A DNA stretch of 64,000 bases from an uncultured Acidobacteriaceae bacterium (GCA_903842065.1 CAIMKZ010000100.1:1-64000), one strand, 5' to 3'; positions 8,302-17,168 are shown, counted from the first letter of the stretch. Made by a program: numbers and translations. Notes: a model not told the origin generated them from the letters alone.

Positions 8302-9380
8302 GGTTTACCGCCTGGGTTTCTTTGAGCCATGGCCGCGATGGCGGCGTTCTGTTCCGCGATAAGACGCCGCAGAACGGTATTGATTGCGCCGGCGATGTGT
8401 TCGATGGGCAGAATCTCCCATGCGGCGTTGAGTTTTGCGGCGGCCTTGGGCATGCCGTAGACGATGGAGGTGGCCTCGTCCTGGGCGATGGTGTGCCATC
8501 CGGCCTTGCGAATGGCGAGTAGGCCCTTTGCGCCGTCGGCACCCATGCCGGTGAGCAGGACGCCGATCATGGGGCCGGGCCAGTGGCTGGCGGCGTCGCG
8601 CATGAAGACATCGACGGAGGGCCGGAAGGAGCAGTCGAGTGGATCGACGGAGTAGGTGAGCTGGCGGGTGGCGTTGAGGCGGAGATGATCGTTGGTGCTG
8701 GCGATGAGGATCTCTCCGGCCAGCGGCTTTTGACCCGCGGCGATGGTGCGCACGATTTGACCGGTCTGCTGGCCGAGCCATGAGGCGAGACCGGGAGCAA
8801 ACTGCTCGTCGACGTGCTGCACGATGACGATGGCGGCGGCGGGAGGTTTGGGGAGTCCGGAGAGGAGCGTGACCAGCGCGGCAGGCCCGCCGGTGGATGC
8901 TCCGATGACGACGAGCGGCGGCAGGGGCTGGAGAGGCAGCATGGGCCTGACGGCGGTGATGGTGGAGGCCATGGCGCTCTCATGGCCGATTAAACGCGCA
9001 ATGGTGGCGATCTTTTCAAGGAGGCGGTCTGCGCCCTGAAGATCTCCGCGAGGTCCGAGGCGTGGAGTATCGACGGCGTCGAGCGCGCCCCAGCCCATGG
9101 CGTCAAAGACGAGGCCGGAGTTGCCTTCGACGGTGGCGGTGACGACGAGGATGGCGCAGGGGCTGCGGTGCATGATGTGGCGGGTGGACTCGGCGCCGTC
9201 CATGCGGGGCATGATGAGATCCATCAAAATGAGATCGGGACGGTCGGCGGCGGCTTTTTCGACTGCGATCTGGCCGTCGGCGGCGGTCCATGCCACGGTG
9301 TACTCGGGATTGCTGGTGACGACGCGGCGCAGCGCTTCCACCGAGAAGGCGAGATCGTTGACGATGGCGATACGCATCAT
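8298..9380 (-). CDS. cheB: CheB chemoreceptor glutamate methylesterase
   Basis: 360 aa. Receiver domain at residues 1-125 with D9 and phospho-acceptor D54 (LILMDLIMP), then a methylesterase domain from about 155 with the catalytic triad motifs VVIGASTGGP (Ser), VQHVDEQF (His) and TGMGADGAKG (Asp). It removes methyl groups from receptor glutamates and so resets signalling; the equivalent in Wsp operons is WspF. The ATG overlaps the cheA stop and its own stop overlaps the next start, indicating translational coupling. It is paired with the CheR at 12375-13781. Confidence 0.94.
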   Translation of the reverse strand: MMRIAIVNDLAFSVEALRRVVTSNPEYTVAWTAADGQIAVEKAAADRPDLILMDLIMPRMDGAESTRHIMHRSPCAILVVTATVEGNSGLVFDAMGWGALDAVDTPRLGPRGDLQGADRLLEKIATIARLIGHESAMASTITAVRPMLPLQPLPPLVVIGASTGGPAALVTLLSGLPKPPAAAIVIVQHVDEQFAPGLASWLGQQTGQIVRTIAAGQKPLAGEILIASTNDHLRLNATRQLTYSVDPLDCSFRPSVDVFMRDAASHWPGPMIGVLLTGMGADGAKGLLAIRKAGWHTIAQDEATSIVYGMPKAAAKLNAAWEILPIEHIAGAINTVLRRLIAEQNAAIAAMAQRNPGGKP

Positions 9381-11728
9381 TCGGCGGCACCCAGTAGTTC
9401 AGAGATGGTGGCTTTCCACGACGCTTCGTGGAAGCTGTTTTTGGTCATGTAGCGATCGGCTCCGGCTTCAAGGCCGCGCAGGCGATCTTCTTCGCGGTCT
9501 TTATAGGAGACCATGACGATGGGGAGCTTGCGGAGGCGGACATCGGCGCGGACGCGCTCGACGAGTTCGAGGCCGGTCATGCGGGGCATATCGACATCGG
9601 TGACGAGCAGGTCGTACTGGCTGGAGCGGAGAGCGTTCCAGCCGTCCTGACCATCGACTGCGACTTCGACGTCGTAGCCCTCGGCGGCGAGGAGTGAGCG
9701 CTCGAGTTCGCGTACGGTGATGGAGTCTTCGACAACGAGGATTCTGCGCTTGCCCTGGGTCTGAGCCTGGGAGCGAGTGATTCCGCGCAGACGGCCGCCC
9801 TTGATGCGGGCCTGCATGGAGAGAAGCATGTCTCCGGTGTCGAGGATGAGGACGGGAGTGCCGTCTTCGAGAAGAGCCGTGGCCCCGATGTCCTGGACTT
9901 TGCCGAGGCGGCGGTCGAGTGGGCGCACGACGAGATCCTGCTCGCCGAGGAAGCGATCGACGACGAGGCCGAGACGGGCTTCCGCACTGCCGAGGAGGAT
10001 GACGGGGATGGTGCCGGAGGCGGGGGCGGTGTTGTCCTTGTCAAAGAGTGCGCGGGCGGAGACGAGGCCGACCTGCTCACCATCGATCTCTGCGTAGGAG
10101 TGGCCTTCAAGTGAGCGCAGCGCGGCGGGATCGAGCTCGATGACCTTGCCGATGCGGGTGAGGGGGATGGCGTAGGGCTCGCCTGCGACTTCCGCGATGA
10201 GCGTGCGCACGACCGAGAGCGTGAGAGGCAGCGCGATGGTGGTGGTGGTTCCCGCGCCGAGGCGGGTGGTCATCTGTACGGAACCGCCGACGGATTTTGC
10301 CATCATGCGAACGGCGTCAAGGCCGACGCCGCGGCCGGAGATGTCTGTGACCTTGCTTGCGGTGGAGAAGCCGGGGAGGAAGAGGAATTCGATCAGCTCT
10401 TCTTCGGTAAAGTCGCGGGCCAGCTCGGGGGGCGCCATGGATTTTTCAACGATGATGGCGCGGAGGCGTTCGAGGTCGATGCCGTGGCCATCGTCGGCGA
10501 TGGTGACTACGAACTGGCCGGCGAGATGGCGGGCCTCGATGCGGATGGTTGCGGTGGCGGACTTGCCGGCGGCTTCGCGGTCGGCGGGCGGCTCGATGCC
10601 GTGATCGAGGCAGTTGCGCACGATGTGGTTGAGAGGGGCTTCGAGGCGTTCCTGAATCTCGCGGTCGACGGGCGTGGTTTGGCCGAGGAGATCGAGGCGT
10701 ACTTGCTTGGCAAGTTGGCGAGAGAGATCGCGGACGAGGCGGGGATAACCGACGATGAGGTCGCCGAAGGGTCTCATGCGGGTGGCGACGACTTCGTGGT
10801 AGAGCTTCTCAGAGGTGACGAGGCTGGAGAGGGCGAAGCTCTCAAGATCGGCGTGATAACGGGAGAGGGATTCGCGGGTGCTGGAGTGCTTGTGCGCGAC
10901 TTCAGCGAGGAGCGGGCCGGCCTGATCGCTGCCGGAGCCGATGAGGTCGGCGAGGCGGTGGAGCATCTCGCTTAGCTCCTGCTGGCGGCGGCTGAGGGCG
11001 AGGATGGGCTGGTTGAAGGACTCGAGACGGCGGCCGGCTACGAGGGCTTCTCCGGCGAGGCCCATGATGCGGTTGAGTGCGGCGGAGGCTACTTTGAGGG
11101 CCTGGTCGGTGGAGGGGGCGGTGGGTGGTGAATCCCCGGTCGGTGGGGTGGGTGGTTGGTCGGGGAGTGGCTGGGTGGGGGGGGTGGTCTCCCGCCCAAG
11201 CGGAGCTTGGACGGGGCACCCTTCATTTGTGGATGGTTGAGGGGTGGATGGGATGGGGGTTAGTGTTTCCCAGGTGCCCAAAGGCGAGGCACCTGGGGCA
11301 CCCATCTGTTGAGGTTGGATTTGCTTGCCGGCGCGGAGGTCGGAGAGTTGGGCCAGCAGGGATTCGATGACGTCGGAGTTGGATTCTGCCCAGGCGGCGA
11401 TGGCGGCTTCTTCAACCTTGGCGGTTGCGGCCAGAGTGTCGCCGGAGCGAAGGAGGAGATCGGTGGCGGCGGAGTCGAGCGCGATCTCAGACTTCTGCGC
11501 GGCGACGAGGCAGTCTTCCATGGCGTGAGCGAGCTGGACTGCCGGGTCAAGCTGGACGATGCGGGCCGCGCCTTTGATGGAGTGGGCGGCGCGCATGGCG
11601 GCCTGGAGGTGCTCCTTTGGGTCTGCGCCGGACTCGACGGCGAGCAGGGAGTCGGCCAGCACCTGCATCTGCGCGGCGACCTCGCCCCGGAAGAGCTCCC
11701 ACATGGAAAATCCGCTCAGATCGCTCAT
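9377..11728 (-). CDS. CheA histidine kinase with C-terminal receiver (WspE-like)
   Basis: 783-aa hybrid kinase. Hpt domain with phospho-acceptor H49 (AAHSIKGAARI); a Pro/Thr-rich linker at about 137-205; dimerisation region; HATPase with N-box HIVRNCLDHGIEPP, G1 IADDGHGID and G2 DISGRGVGLDAVR; a CheW-like domain; and a terminal receiver (LVVEDSITVRELERSL, TDVDMPRMTGLELV). No separate P2 domain is seen. This architecture matches WspE. The linker is unusual: it is translated from one C-type and one A-type palindromic repeat (11191-11303), giving GAPGASPLGTWET and GCPVQAPLGRETT. The gene overlaps its neighbours by ATGA on both sides. Confidence 0.93.
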   Translation of the reverse strand: MSDLSGFSMWELFRGEVAAQMQVLADSLLAVESGADPKEHLQAAMRAAHSIKGAARIVQLDPAVQLAHAMEDCLVAAQKSEIALDSAATDLLLRSGDTLAATAKVEEAAIAAWAESNSDVIESLLAQLSDLRAGKQIQPQQMGAPGASPLGTWETLTPIPSTPQPSTNEGCPVQAPLGRETTPPTQPLPDQPPTPPTGDSPPTAPSTDQALKVASAALNRIMGLAGEALVAGRRLESFNQPILALSRRQQELSEMLHRLADLIGSGSDQAGPLLAEVAHKHSSTRESLSRYHADLESFALSSLVTSEKLYHEVVATRMRPFGDLIVGYPRLVRDLSRQLAKQVRLDLLGQTTPVDREIQERLEAPLNHIVRNCLDHGIEPPADREAAGKSATATIRIEARHLAGQFVVTIADDGHGIDLERLRAIIVEKSMAPPELARDFTEEELIEFLFLPGFSTASKVTDISGRGVGLDAVRMMAKSVGGSVQMTTRLGAGTTTTIALPLTLSVVRTLIAEVAGEPYAIPLTRIGKVIELDPAALRSLEGHSYAEIDGEQVGLVSARALFDKDNTAPASGTIPVILLGSAEARLGLVVDRFLGEQDLVVRPLDRRLGKVQDIGATALLEDGTPVLILDTGDMLLSMQARIKGGRLRGITRSQAQTQGKRRILVVEDSITVRELERSLLAAEGYDVEVAVDGQDGWNALRSSQYDLLVTDVDMPRMTGLELVERVRADVRLRKLPIVMVSYKDREEDRLRGLEAGADRYMTKNSFHEASWKATISELLGAAE
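11191..11303. repeat. Family C and A repeats inside the cheA linker
   Basis: A C unit (CCCGCCCAAGC GGA GCTTGGACGGGGCACCC, 11191-11221) and an A unit (CCCAGGTGCC ... GGCACCTGGGGCACCC, 11269-11303) with GGTTGA/GGGGTT spacer between. Both are read through in frame on the opposite strand as part of CheA. Confidence 0.88.
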
Positions 11729-12378
11729 GCTATCCTTCGCTCGATCGCTCCGAAGAGCATCTCTTCATCCAGCAAGCCGACCTGCACGTCGCGGCAGGCG
11801 AGCATTCCTTTTGTGTAGACGGTTTCAGCCTGAGCCAGATTGGCGGGCAATGGCTGGAGTTCGGCTGGGGCGAGCTCCTGCACGCCGAGGACCTCGTCGG
11901 CGGGAAAGGCCCACTTGCCCTCGCGAAAACGAACGACGACGAAGCGCGCTGGGTCGGCGGGCTGCTCGCCGAGCATGACGTGCACGGAGACGCAGGGCAC
12001 GATCTCTCCGCGAACCGCGGTGAGGCCGAGCAGCGCCTCAGAACGGCGATTGGGCACGGAGCGGATGGCGACCGGGCGGGAGACTTCAACGAGATACGTG
12101 ACGGCGAGTGCAAGCCACGACGCGCCGATGCGGAAGACGAAGAAGGGGGCGCGGGTGGCGGTGTCTTCGACCTGCTGGCGTGAGAGGATGCGGCTCCACT
12201 CGGCGCGATAGTCGGCGGGGAGGTCGCGGGCAAGGAGCGTGTGGCCGGCCTGGCGGTAGATATCGCACTGCATACAACTGCCGATTGCGGCGAGGTCGGG
12301 ACAGGAGCGGTTGCCCCAGATGCCGGTCTCGGACCAGCAGAGATTCGCGGTGTCGAGGGTTTTATGGCTCGGCGTCAT
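11725..12378 (-). CDS. CheW-domain coupling protein with Cys-rich N-terminus (WspD-like)
   Basis: 217 aa. The C-terminal part is a CheW fold (PFFVFRIGASWLALAV, LTAVRGEIVPCVSVHVML) that links receptors to CheA. The N-terminal 40 residues contain C14, C26, C35 and C38 (LCWSETGIW, RSCPDLAAIGSCMQCDIY). A W-x-x-x-G-x-x-G...CP...C-x-x-C pattern of this sort is characteristic of WspD proteins and may bind a metal or FeS cluster. Overlaps cheR upstream and cheA downstream by ATGA. Having two CheW proteins in one operon is again Wsp-like. Confidence 0.88.
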   Translation of the reverse strand: MTPSHKTLDTANLCWSETGIWGNRSCPDLAAIGSCMQCDIYRQAGHTLLARDLPADYRAEWSRILSRQQVEDTATRAPFFVFRIGASWLALAVTYLVEVSRPVAIRSVPNRRSEALLGLTAVRGEIVPCVSVHVMLGEQPADPARFVVVRFREGKWAFPADEVLGVQELAPAELQPLPANLAQAETVYTKGMLACRDVQVGLLDEEMLFGAIERRIA

Positions 12379-13781
12379 GGCGTTCTCCTCTGGGCGACGG
12401 CATGGGCGGGCCGGCTCTCACGCTTACGGGTGGACAGAAGCGTGAGGTGCAGACGGGCCTCGGTGTTTTGGGGGTCGAGATAGAGTGTCTTGCGGAAGGA
12501 CGACTCGGCCAGGTCGTGATTGCCGCGCGCGGAGTGGATGCTGCCGAGAAGAGAGTGGCACTCGGCGGTGGCGGGATGGAGTTCGAGATAGTGGATGCAG
12601 GCTCTTTCTGCCTCGTCGATGCGGCCGTTGTCGGCGATGGTGCGAATGGCGTCGAGGGAGAGGGTTGTGGTTTCCCGCCCAAGCGGAGCTTGGACGGGGC
12701 ACCCAGCGTTTGTGGTTGGTTGGAATGTGGCTGAGTTGGGGGTTGTGGTTTCCCCGGTCCCCAAGTGCGAGGGATCTCCACCCCACGAACGAAGACCTGT
12801 TCGTGGGGACCCCGGACCTGGGGCACCCAGCTTCAGTGGTTTGGTGAGTTGTGGCCGGTTGGGTGTATGGGTCTCCCAGGTGCCCAAAAGCGAGGCACCT
12901 GGGGCACCCAGAGGTTGTGGATGGTTTTGCTGTGGGCGGGTGGGGGTTGTGGTCTCCCCACCTAGCTTCTTAACGAAGGCGAAGGCGGAGGGGTCTCCTG
13001 TACCGGCGAAGCCTGCCTGACGGGCGAGACCGGCCTCGGCGTGGCCAACGATGAGCACGGCGTGAGGCTGCATGCGCTGCGCGAGGAAGTTGAGCAACTG
13101 GAGGCGCGCATCCGGGCAGAGGTAGATGAGGAGGTTGCGGCAGAAGACGATGTCGTAGAGGCCGATGAGTGAGGCGCTGGCGGGATCAAGGAAGTTGGCC
13201 TGCTCGAAGCGCACGCCTTCTGCGATGGCGGGCAGAATCTTCCACGAGGAGTCGGCGGCGGGGGTGAAGTAATTGCTTTGGAGGGCGGGGTCGCAGCCTC
13301 GGAAGGAGGTTGCGGAGTAGAGGCCGGCGCGGGCTTTTGCGAGCGCGGGCTGGCTGATGTCGTAGCCGTCGATGGTGCAGGCGTGGAGCGGGATTCCGGA
13401 CTCGGCGAGCGCGATGCGCATGGAGTAAGGCTCTTCTCCGCTGGAGCAGGGGTAGCTTAAGACGCGCAGCGGTGCGGAGCCGGTCCACATGCGGCGGACG
13501 GAGTCGGCGAAGAAGAGGAAGGGAGCGCGGTCGCGGAGAAACCAGGTTTCGCCGACGGAGGCGTGGCGGACGAGCAAGGGCCAGAGATCGGGGCGGGCAT
13601 CGAGGGCGGAGACGAAGGCTGCCGCGGAGGGCAGGCCGCTCTCAAGGATGCAGGCGTCGAGGATCGAATCGAGAAAGTGCGCGCCGACGGTGTCGGGATC
13701 GAGGCCCATCCTCTGGCGCAAGACTGCTCGCAACTGCTCTCTGCCGATTCGATGCTGGCTGTTGCTGTGCCTGGTCACCAC
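12375..13781 (-). CDS. CheR methyltransferase with TPR tail (WspC-like)
   Basis: 468 aa. CheR domain: HASVGETWFLRD, the SAM-contact motif SYPCSSGEEPYSMR, and DIVFCRNLLIYL; it methylates receptor glutamates using S-adenosylmethionine. The C-terminus has TPR-like helices (DEAERACIHYLELHP, SLLGSIHSARGNHDLAESSF), as in WspC. The start is GTG at 13781 (or the next GTG codon) with AGGA upstream. Between the two domains lies a linker of about 100 residues translated from a chain of palindromic repeats: GAPGASLLGTWET, GAPGPGSPRTGL and GCPVQAPLGRETT are repeat-encoded. Linkers are normally variable, so function may be unaffected. Confidence 0.92.
   Translation of the reverse strand: MVTRHSNSQHRIGREQLRAVLRQRMGLDPDTVGAHFLDSILDACILESGLPSAAAFVSALDARPDLWPLLVRHASVGETWFLRDRAPFLFFADSVRRMWTGSAPLRVLSYPCSSGEEPYSMRIALAESGIPLHACTIDGYDISQPALAKARAGLYSATSFRGCDPALQSNYFTPAADSSWKILPAIAEGVRFEQANFLDPASASLIGLYDIVFCRNLLIYLCPDARLQLLNFLAQRMQPHAVLIVGHAEAGLARQAGFAGTGDPSAFAFVKKLGGETTTPTRPQQNHPQPLGAPGASLLGTWETHTPNRPQLTKPLKLGAPGPGSPRTGLRSWGGDPSHLGTGETTTPNSATFQPTTNAGCPVQAPLGRETTTLSLDAIRTIADNGRIDEAERACIHYLELHPATAECHSLLGSIHSARGNHDLAESSFRKTLYLDPQNTEARLHLTLLSTRKRESRPAHAVAQRRTP
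12674..12909. repeat. Chain of C, composite A and A repeats inside cheR
   Basis: C unit at 12674-12704; an A unit at 12752-12828 split by an inserted palindrome CCCCACGAAC/GTTCGTGGGG (12781-12808); and an A unit at 12875-12909. All lie in frame within the CheR-TPR linker. The split unit shows that one hairpin element can insert into another. Confidence 0.88.
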
Positions 13782-13858
13782 TCAAGTCCTTGCAGGTGGA
13801 TTCACGTTATGCAGCTGGGTCTCAGACCGGATGAATTCGCCTCTTAGGTTCGTGGATT

Positions 13859-13890
13859 CCCAGGTCTCAAAATCGAGACCTGGGGCACCC
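13859..13890. repeat. Family A repeat
   Basis: CCCAGGTCTC ... GAGACCTGGGGCACCC, between the cheR start and the upstream cheW stop. Confidence 0.88.
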
Positions 13891-13949
13891 ACGTTGGTAC
13901 AACATTAAACGGTCAGAGACCGGGTTGGGGCGCGGCCTTGCGGCTGCGC

Positions 13950-14420
13950 TCAGGTGGGAAAGAGAATCTGCCGCACGCTTTCAGGGAGCAGTTCGTTGAG
14001 CGTGACGAGCTGAACGGTATTGCCATCCTTTTCCGCGATGCCGGCAAGACAGGGCGCGGCGGTGGTGGCTACGCCGGTGGGCTCCCAGCCGCCGGCGACC
14101 TCCTGAATGGATTTTGTTGCCTGTTCGATGAGCAGGCCGAGGAGACGGCGGCCGGTTGCGGCCTGGTAATCGACGATGGCGATGCGGGTGCTGTAGAAGA
14201 GGCTGGCGGGTTTGCCCGAGAGCATCTTTGAGATGTCGATGACGGGGACGATGCGGCCGCGATAGGAGATGACGCCGGGGACGAAGTCGGGCGCGCCGGG
14301 CAGGACACGAATCTCAAGCACGGGAACGACGGCGCGCACGGAGTCGATGTCGAGGGCGTACTGCTGTCCGTCGACGGAGAAGAAGAGCGCGCTGGTCGTG
14401 TTGGGGCTGAGGTCGTTCAT
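13950..14420 (-). CDS. CheW coupling protein (WspB-like)
   Basis: 156 aa, a single CheW domain: ALFFSVDGQQYALDIDSV, VPGVISYRGRIVPVIDI and LLGLLIEQATKSIQEV. It should bridge receptor and CheA. I place the start at 14420 (MNDLSPN); the frame is open further upstream only because a family A repeat at 14501-14533 is translatable, and those residues have no CheW character. Lies between the first MCP and cheR, the position of wspB. The ribosome site is weak (GGAG about 12 bases upstream), so translation may depend on the upstream gene. Confidence 0.88.
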   Translation of the reverse strand: MNDLSPNTTSALFFSVDGQQYALDIDSVRAVVPVLEIRVLPGAPDFVPGVISYRGRIVPVIDISKMLSGKPASLFYSTRIAIVDYQAATGRRLLGLLIEQATKSIQEVAGGWEPTGVATTAAPCLAGIAEKDGNTVQLVTLNELLPESVRQILFPT

Positions 14421-14500
14421 CTCAAGTGCGGCTCCGGCGGGGCGAGTGCGCCGGGGGCGATTCCCTTCCCTGGTGCTGCGACGGTTTAGTTTTGTGCTTT

Positions 14501-14533
14501 CCCAGGTCTGAAAATCCAGACCTGGGGCACCCA
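14501..14533. repeat. Family A repeat
   Basis: CCCAGGTCTG ... CAGACCTGGGGCACCC between the MCP stop and the cheW start, within the operon. Confidence 0.87.
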
Positions 14534-14563
14534 TGAATTGTGCAAAATCAAGCTGTCAGAGAC

Positions 14564-15793
14564 TTAGCTTCCGGCTGCGGCTCTGGCTTTGTTTTCAAGC
14601 TCGGCGCGGGACTTGTTCAGCTCGGACTCAAGTGCCTGAGCGGTGTGCTGGACGAGGTCGATGGCGCGGGCCGAGGCGTGCTGGGATTCGGCGGTGTTCT
14701 TTGTAGCTTCGCTGAGTTGCAGCATGGCTTCAGAGATCTGACGGGCGCCGGCGGACTGCGACTCCATGCCTTCGTTGACGGACTCGAAGCGGGGCTGGAG
14801 GCTCTGGACCTGCTGGATGATGCTGCTGATCTGGCCGTAGGCCTTCTGGGTGTCTTCGACGGCGAGCTTGACCTGGTGGGCGAACTTTTCCATTCCCATA
14901 ACGCCGGCGACGACCGAGGACTGCATCTCGTGAACGATCTGCTCGATCTCGAGGGTGGCGACGCCGGTCTGGTCTGCGAGGCGGCGAATCTCGCGGGCGA
15001 CGACGCTGAATCCCTGGCCGTACTCGCCGGCTTTGGCGGCCTCGATGGAGGCGTTGAGCGAGAGCAGGTTGGTCTGGTCGGCGACTTTGTGGATGGTGGT
15101 GACGACTCCGGTGATGTTGCCGACGCGGGCGTTGATGGCGGCGAGCTTTTGCGCGATCTCTCCGGATGCGCTCTCAATCTGCTGCATGGTGGAGGTCATC
15201 TTGCTGAGAGCGGTCTGGCCGTCGCTGGCGGCCTGCGCGGAGTCGGAGGAGAGATCGGCGACCTCGCCCATGGTGCGGAGCAGCTCCTGCGAGGTGGCGG
15301 AGATCTGGCGGGCGGAGGCGACGACCTCGTTGGTGGAGGCGGCCTGCTCGTTGAGGGTGGCCTCAAGGGACTTGGAGGAGGCGCTCAACTGGCCGGAGGA
15401 GTCGGCCAGATGCTGGACCGCTTCATATAGATGCTGTCTTCTGCCGCGCAGCCCTTCGCGCATCTTGAGGAGCGAGCCCATGAGGCTGTCGTCGTCGCGC
15501 TTGCGCTCCTTGTAGACGTTCTGGAAGTTGCCGGTGGCGATGTCTCGAGCGAGGGCGGCGGCCTCAGTAAGTTCGCCGCCGAGCTGGCGGGTGATGCTGC
15601 GCGTGATGAGCGAGGCGGAGGCGACGCCGAGCACGAGTATGACGGCGGCGAAGAGGAAGAAGTGGTTCTGGTGGCCTCGCATCTCAAGCCCGGCATAGGC
15701 GGCCAGGGCCAGCAGCAACACGATGAGCAGGCCGGACGAAAATGCCAGGCGGCTCCAGACGGACATGTTTTGTAAACGGAATTTGCCGATCAT
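14564..15793 (-). CDS. Methyl-accepting protein without periplasmic domain (WspA-position)
   Basis: 409 aa, first gene of the chemosensory operon. Two membrane segments ([15 protein letters not shown] and [18 protein letters not shown]) are separated by only about 10 residues (EMRGHQNH), so there is no extracellular ligand domain. HAMP-like helices and the signalling coiled coil follow; the tip is [20 protein letters not shown] and continues [15 protein letters not shown], very Wsp-like. Start at 15793 with GAGGAA upstream. WspA of pseudomonads has a periplasmic four-helix domain, so this receptor probably senses a membrane or cytoplasmic cue, or depends on a partner. Confidence 0.9.
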   Translation of the reverse strand: MIGKFRLQNMSVWSRLAFSSGLLIVLLLALAAYAGLEMRGHQNHFFLFAAVILVLGVASASLITRSITRQLGGELTEAAALARDIATGNFQNVYKERKRDDDSLMGSLLKMREGLRGRRQHLYEAVQHLADSSGQLSASSKSLEATLNEQAASTNEVVASARQISATSQELLRTMGEVADLSSDSAQAASDGQTALSKMTSTMQQIESASGEIAQKLAAINARVGNITGVVTTIHKVADQTNLLSLNASIEAAKAGEYGQGFSVVAREIRRLADQTGVATLEIEQIVHEMQSSVVAGVMGMEKFAHQVKLAVEDTQKAYGQISSIIQQVQSLQPRFESVNEGMESQSAGARQISEAMLQLSEATKNTAESQHASARAIDLVQHTAQALESELNKSRAELENKARAAAGS

Positions 15794-16290
15794 AGCTTCC
15801 TCAGACCACAACCGATCTCGATGGCGGTTCCCGCACCGGCGGCGAGATCGAATGACGCTTCAGGACATGTGCGGAGGCTGATTGCGAGGGCCCCCGCCAC
15901 TCATATCGCATTGCCGGCCCAGGAATTGGAGGGTCGGCCTGCGGCGGCATCCGCAAGCGCGGAAATCATGCGGGATGCGGAGCATACAACATCATACTCG
16001 ACATGAGAATTTGTTGGAACACGGCTTTGGGGAGGGTGACTCAAAGACGCACTGGGTGGATGGTTGGTTGGGGGTTGTGGTTTCCCAGGTCTCAAAATCG
16101 AGACCTGGGGCACCCAATGTTGCGGGTGGTACAGATTGGTTGGTTGGGGGTTGTGGTTAGTCAGGTGCAATCAATCTGCTAGGATTTCATGCGACGGAAA
16201 CGGAATGTTTTAGCGGCGCGCCGACTTGCGGATTGCGCCTTGAACGGCATTGTGTACGGCGGTTTTTCTCGCCAGATGACGGGGGCAGGT
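15794..16290. other. Divergent intergenic region between chemosensory operon and ABC transporter genes
   Basis: About 500 bp with no supportable gene. It must hold promoters for the minus-strand chemosensory operon and the plus-strand transporter operon. I see one family A repeat (16084-16115) with GTTGGTTGGGGGTTGTGGTT spacers on each side and no convincing operator. Confidence 0.6.
16084..16115. repeat. Family A repeat
   Basis: CCCAGGTCTC ... GAGACCTGGGGCACCC in the divergent region between chemosensory and transporter operons. Confidence 0.88.
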
Positions 16291-17106
16291 ATGAAGGTTG
16301 TGCGGGAACGGAAGTCGAGCGGGAAGAGGGTTTCCATCGTCCGAAACATTACTTTCGTCATGGTGCTGGTGGCGCTTTGCCTGGTGCCTGGTTGCAAGCA
16401 GCGGGCGAAGATTGTGAACTACGCGCAGCTGGCGGGCAAGGAGTTTGCGGTGCCGACGGGAACGATTGCCGACAAGTTGGTGGCAGATAAGATTCGGGGC
16501 GCGAAGTTTCAGTACTTCAACTCGGCTCTGGACGCTGCGATGGCGGTGAAGGCGGGCAAGGCCGATGCGGCAGCGTACGATGAGCCGATTCTGCGCAACA
16601 TTGCGGCCAAGACGAGCGGGCTGCGCGTGCTGCCCGAGCCGATTACGACCGACCAGTACGGCTTTGCGGTGAGGCTGGACGACCGGCAGTTGAAGACGGC
16701 GATCGATGACGTAGTCGGCGAGATGCGAACCAAGGGCAAATACGACGAGATGCTGGACCGCTGGCTGCCGCGTCAGGGGCCTCCGGCGGCGATGCCGGCG
16801 ATAGAGACCTCTGGAAGCGAGGTGCTGCGCTTTGGCACGTCGGCGGTGACCGAGCCGTTCTCGTTTGTGGATGGTTCGACGCATGTGGTGGGCATGGACA
16901 TTGAGATTGCGTCGCTGGTGGCGCAACGTCTGCACAAGCGGATTGAAGTGGTGAACATGGAGTTCGGTTCGCTGATTCCGGCGCTGGCCAGCGGCAAGGT
17001 GGATATGATCGGCGCCTGCATCACTATTACTGAAGAACGCGCGAAGAAGGTATTGTTCTCAGCGCCGTATTACACCGGGGGAATTTCGGCCCTGGTTCGC
17101 GAGTAG
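16291..17106 (+). CDS. Lipoprotein with permuted amino-acid substrate-binding module
   Basis: 271 aa. Lipoprotein signal with lipobox LVPGC, Cys at residue 35. The body resembles family 3 periplasmic amino-acid-binding proteins but in swapped order. Residues 45-160 look like the second half of the usual fold (GKEFAVPTGTIADKLV, AMAVKAGKADAAAYDEPIL, QYGFAVRLDD, DEMLDRWLP). Residues 178-271 look like the first half (LRFGTSAVTEPFSFVDG, GMDIEIASLVAQRL, SLIPALASGKVDMIG, TITEERAKKVLFSAPYY). It would deliver substrate to the permease encoded next. Start at 16291 chosen for the short lipoprotein leader; 16276 is possible. Confidence 0.82.
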   Translation: MKVVRERKSSGKRVSIVRNITFVMVLVALCLVPGCKQRAKIVNYAQLAGKEFAVPTGTIADKLVADKIRGAKFQYFNSALDAAMAVKAGKADAAAYDEPILRNIAAKTSGLRVLPEPITTDQYGFAVRLDDRQLKTAIDDVVGEMRTKGKYDEMLDRWLPRQGPPAAMPAIETSGSEVLRFGTSAVTEPFSFVDGSTHVVGMDIEIASLVAQRLHKRIEVVNMEFGSLIPALASGKVDMIGACITITEERAKKVLFSAPYYTGGISALVRE

Positions 17107-17122
17107 TTTGCCTGCTTGCTTT

Positions 17123-17168
17123 CCCACCCTAGCGGCAAAAACAAGAACGCCGCGAGGGTGGGGCACCC
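17123..17168. repeat. Family B repeat
   Basis: CCCACCCTAGCGGCAAAAAC ... CGCGAGGGTGGGGCACCC between the two transporter genes. It is translatable in the frame of the next gene, giving a false N-terminal extension. Confidence 0.87.

Noticed and set aside
14421..14534. Longer CheW start
   Set aside because: The added residues come from a family A repeat and have no CheW similarity.
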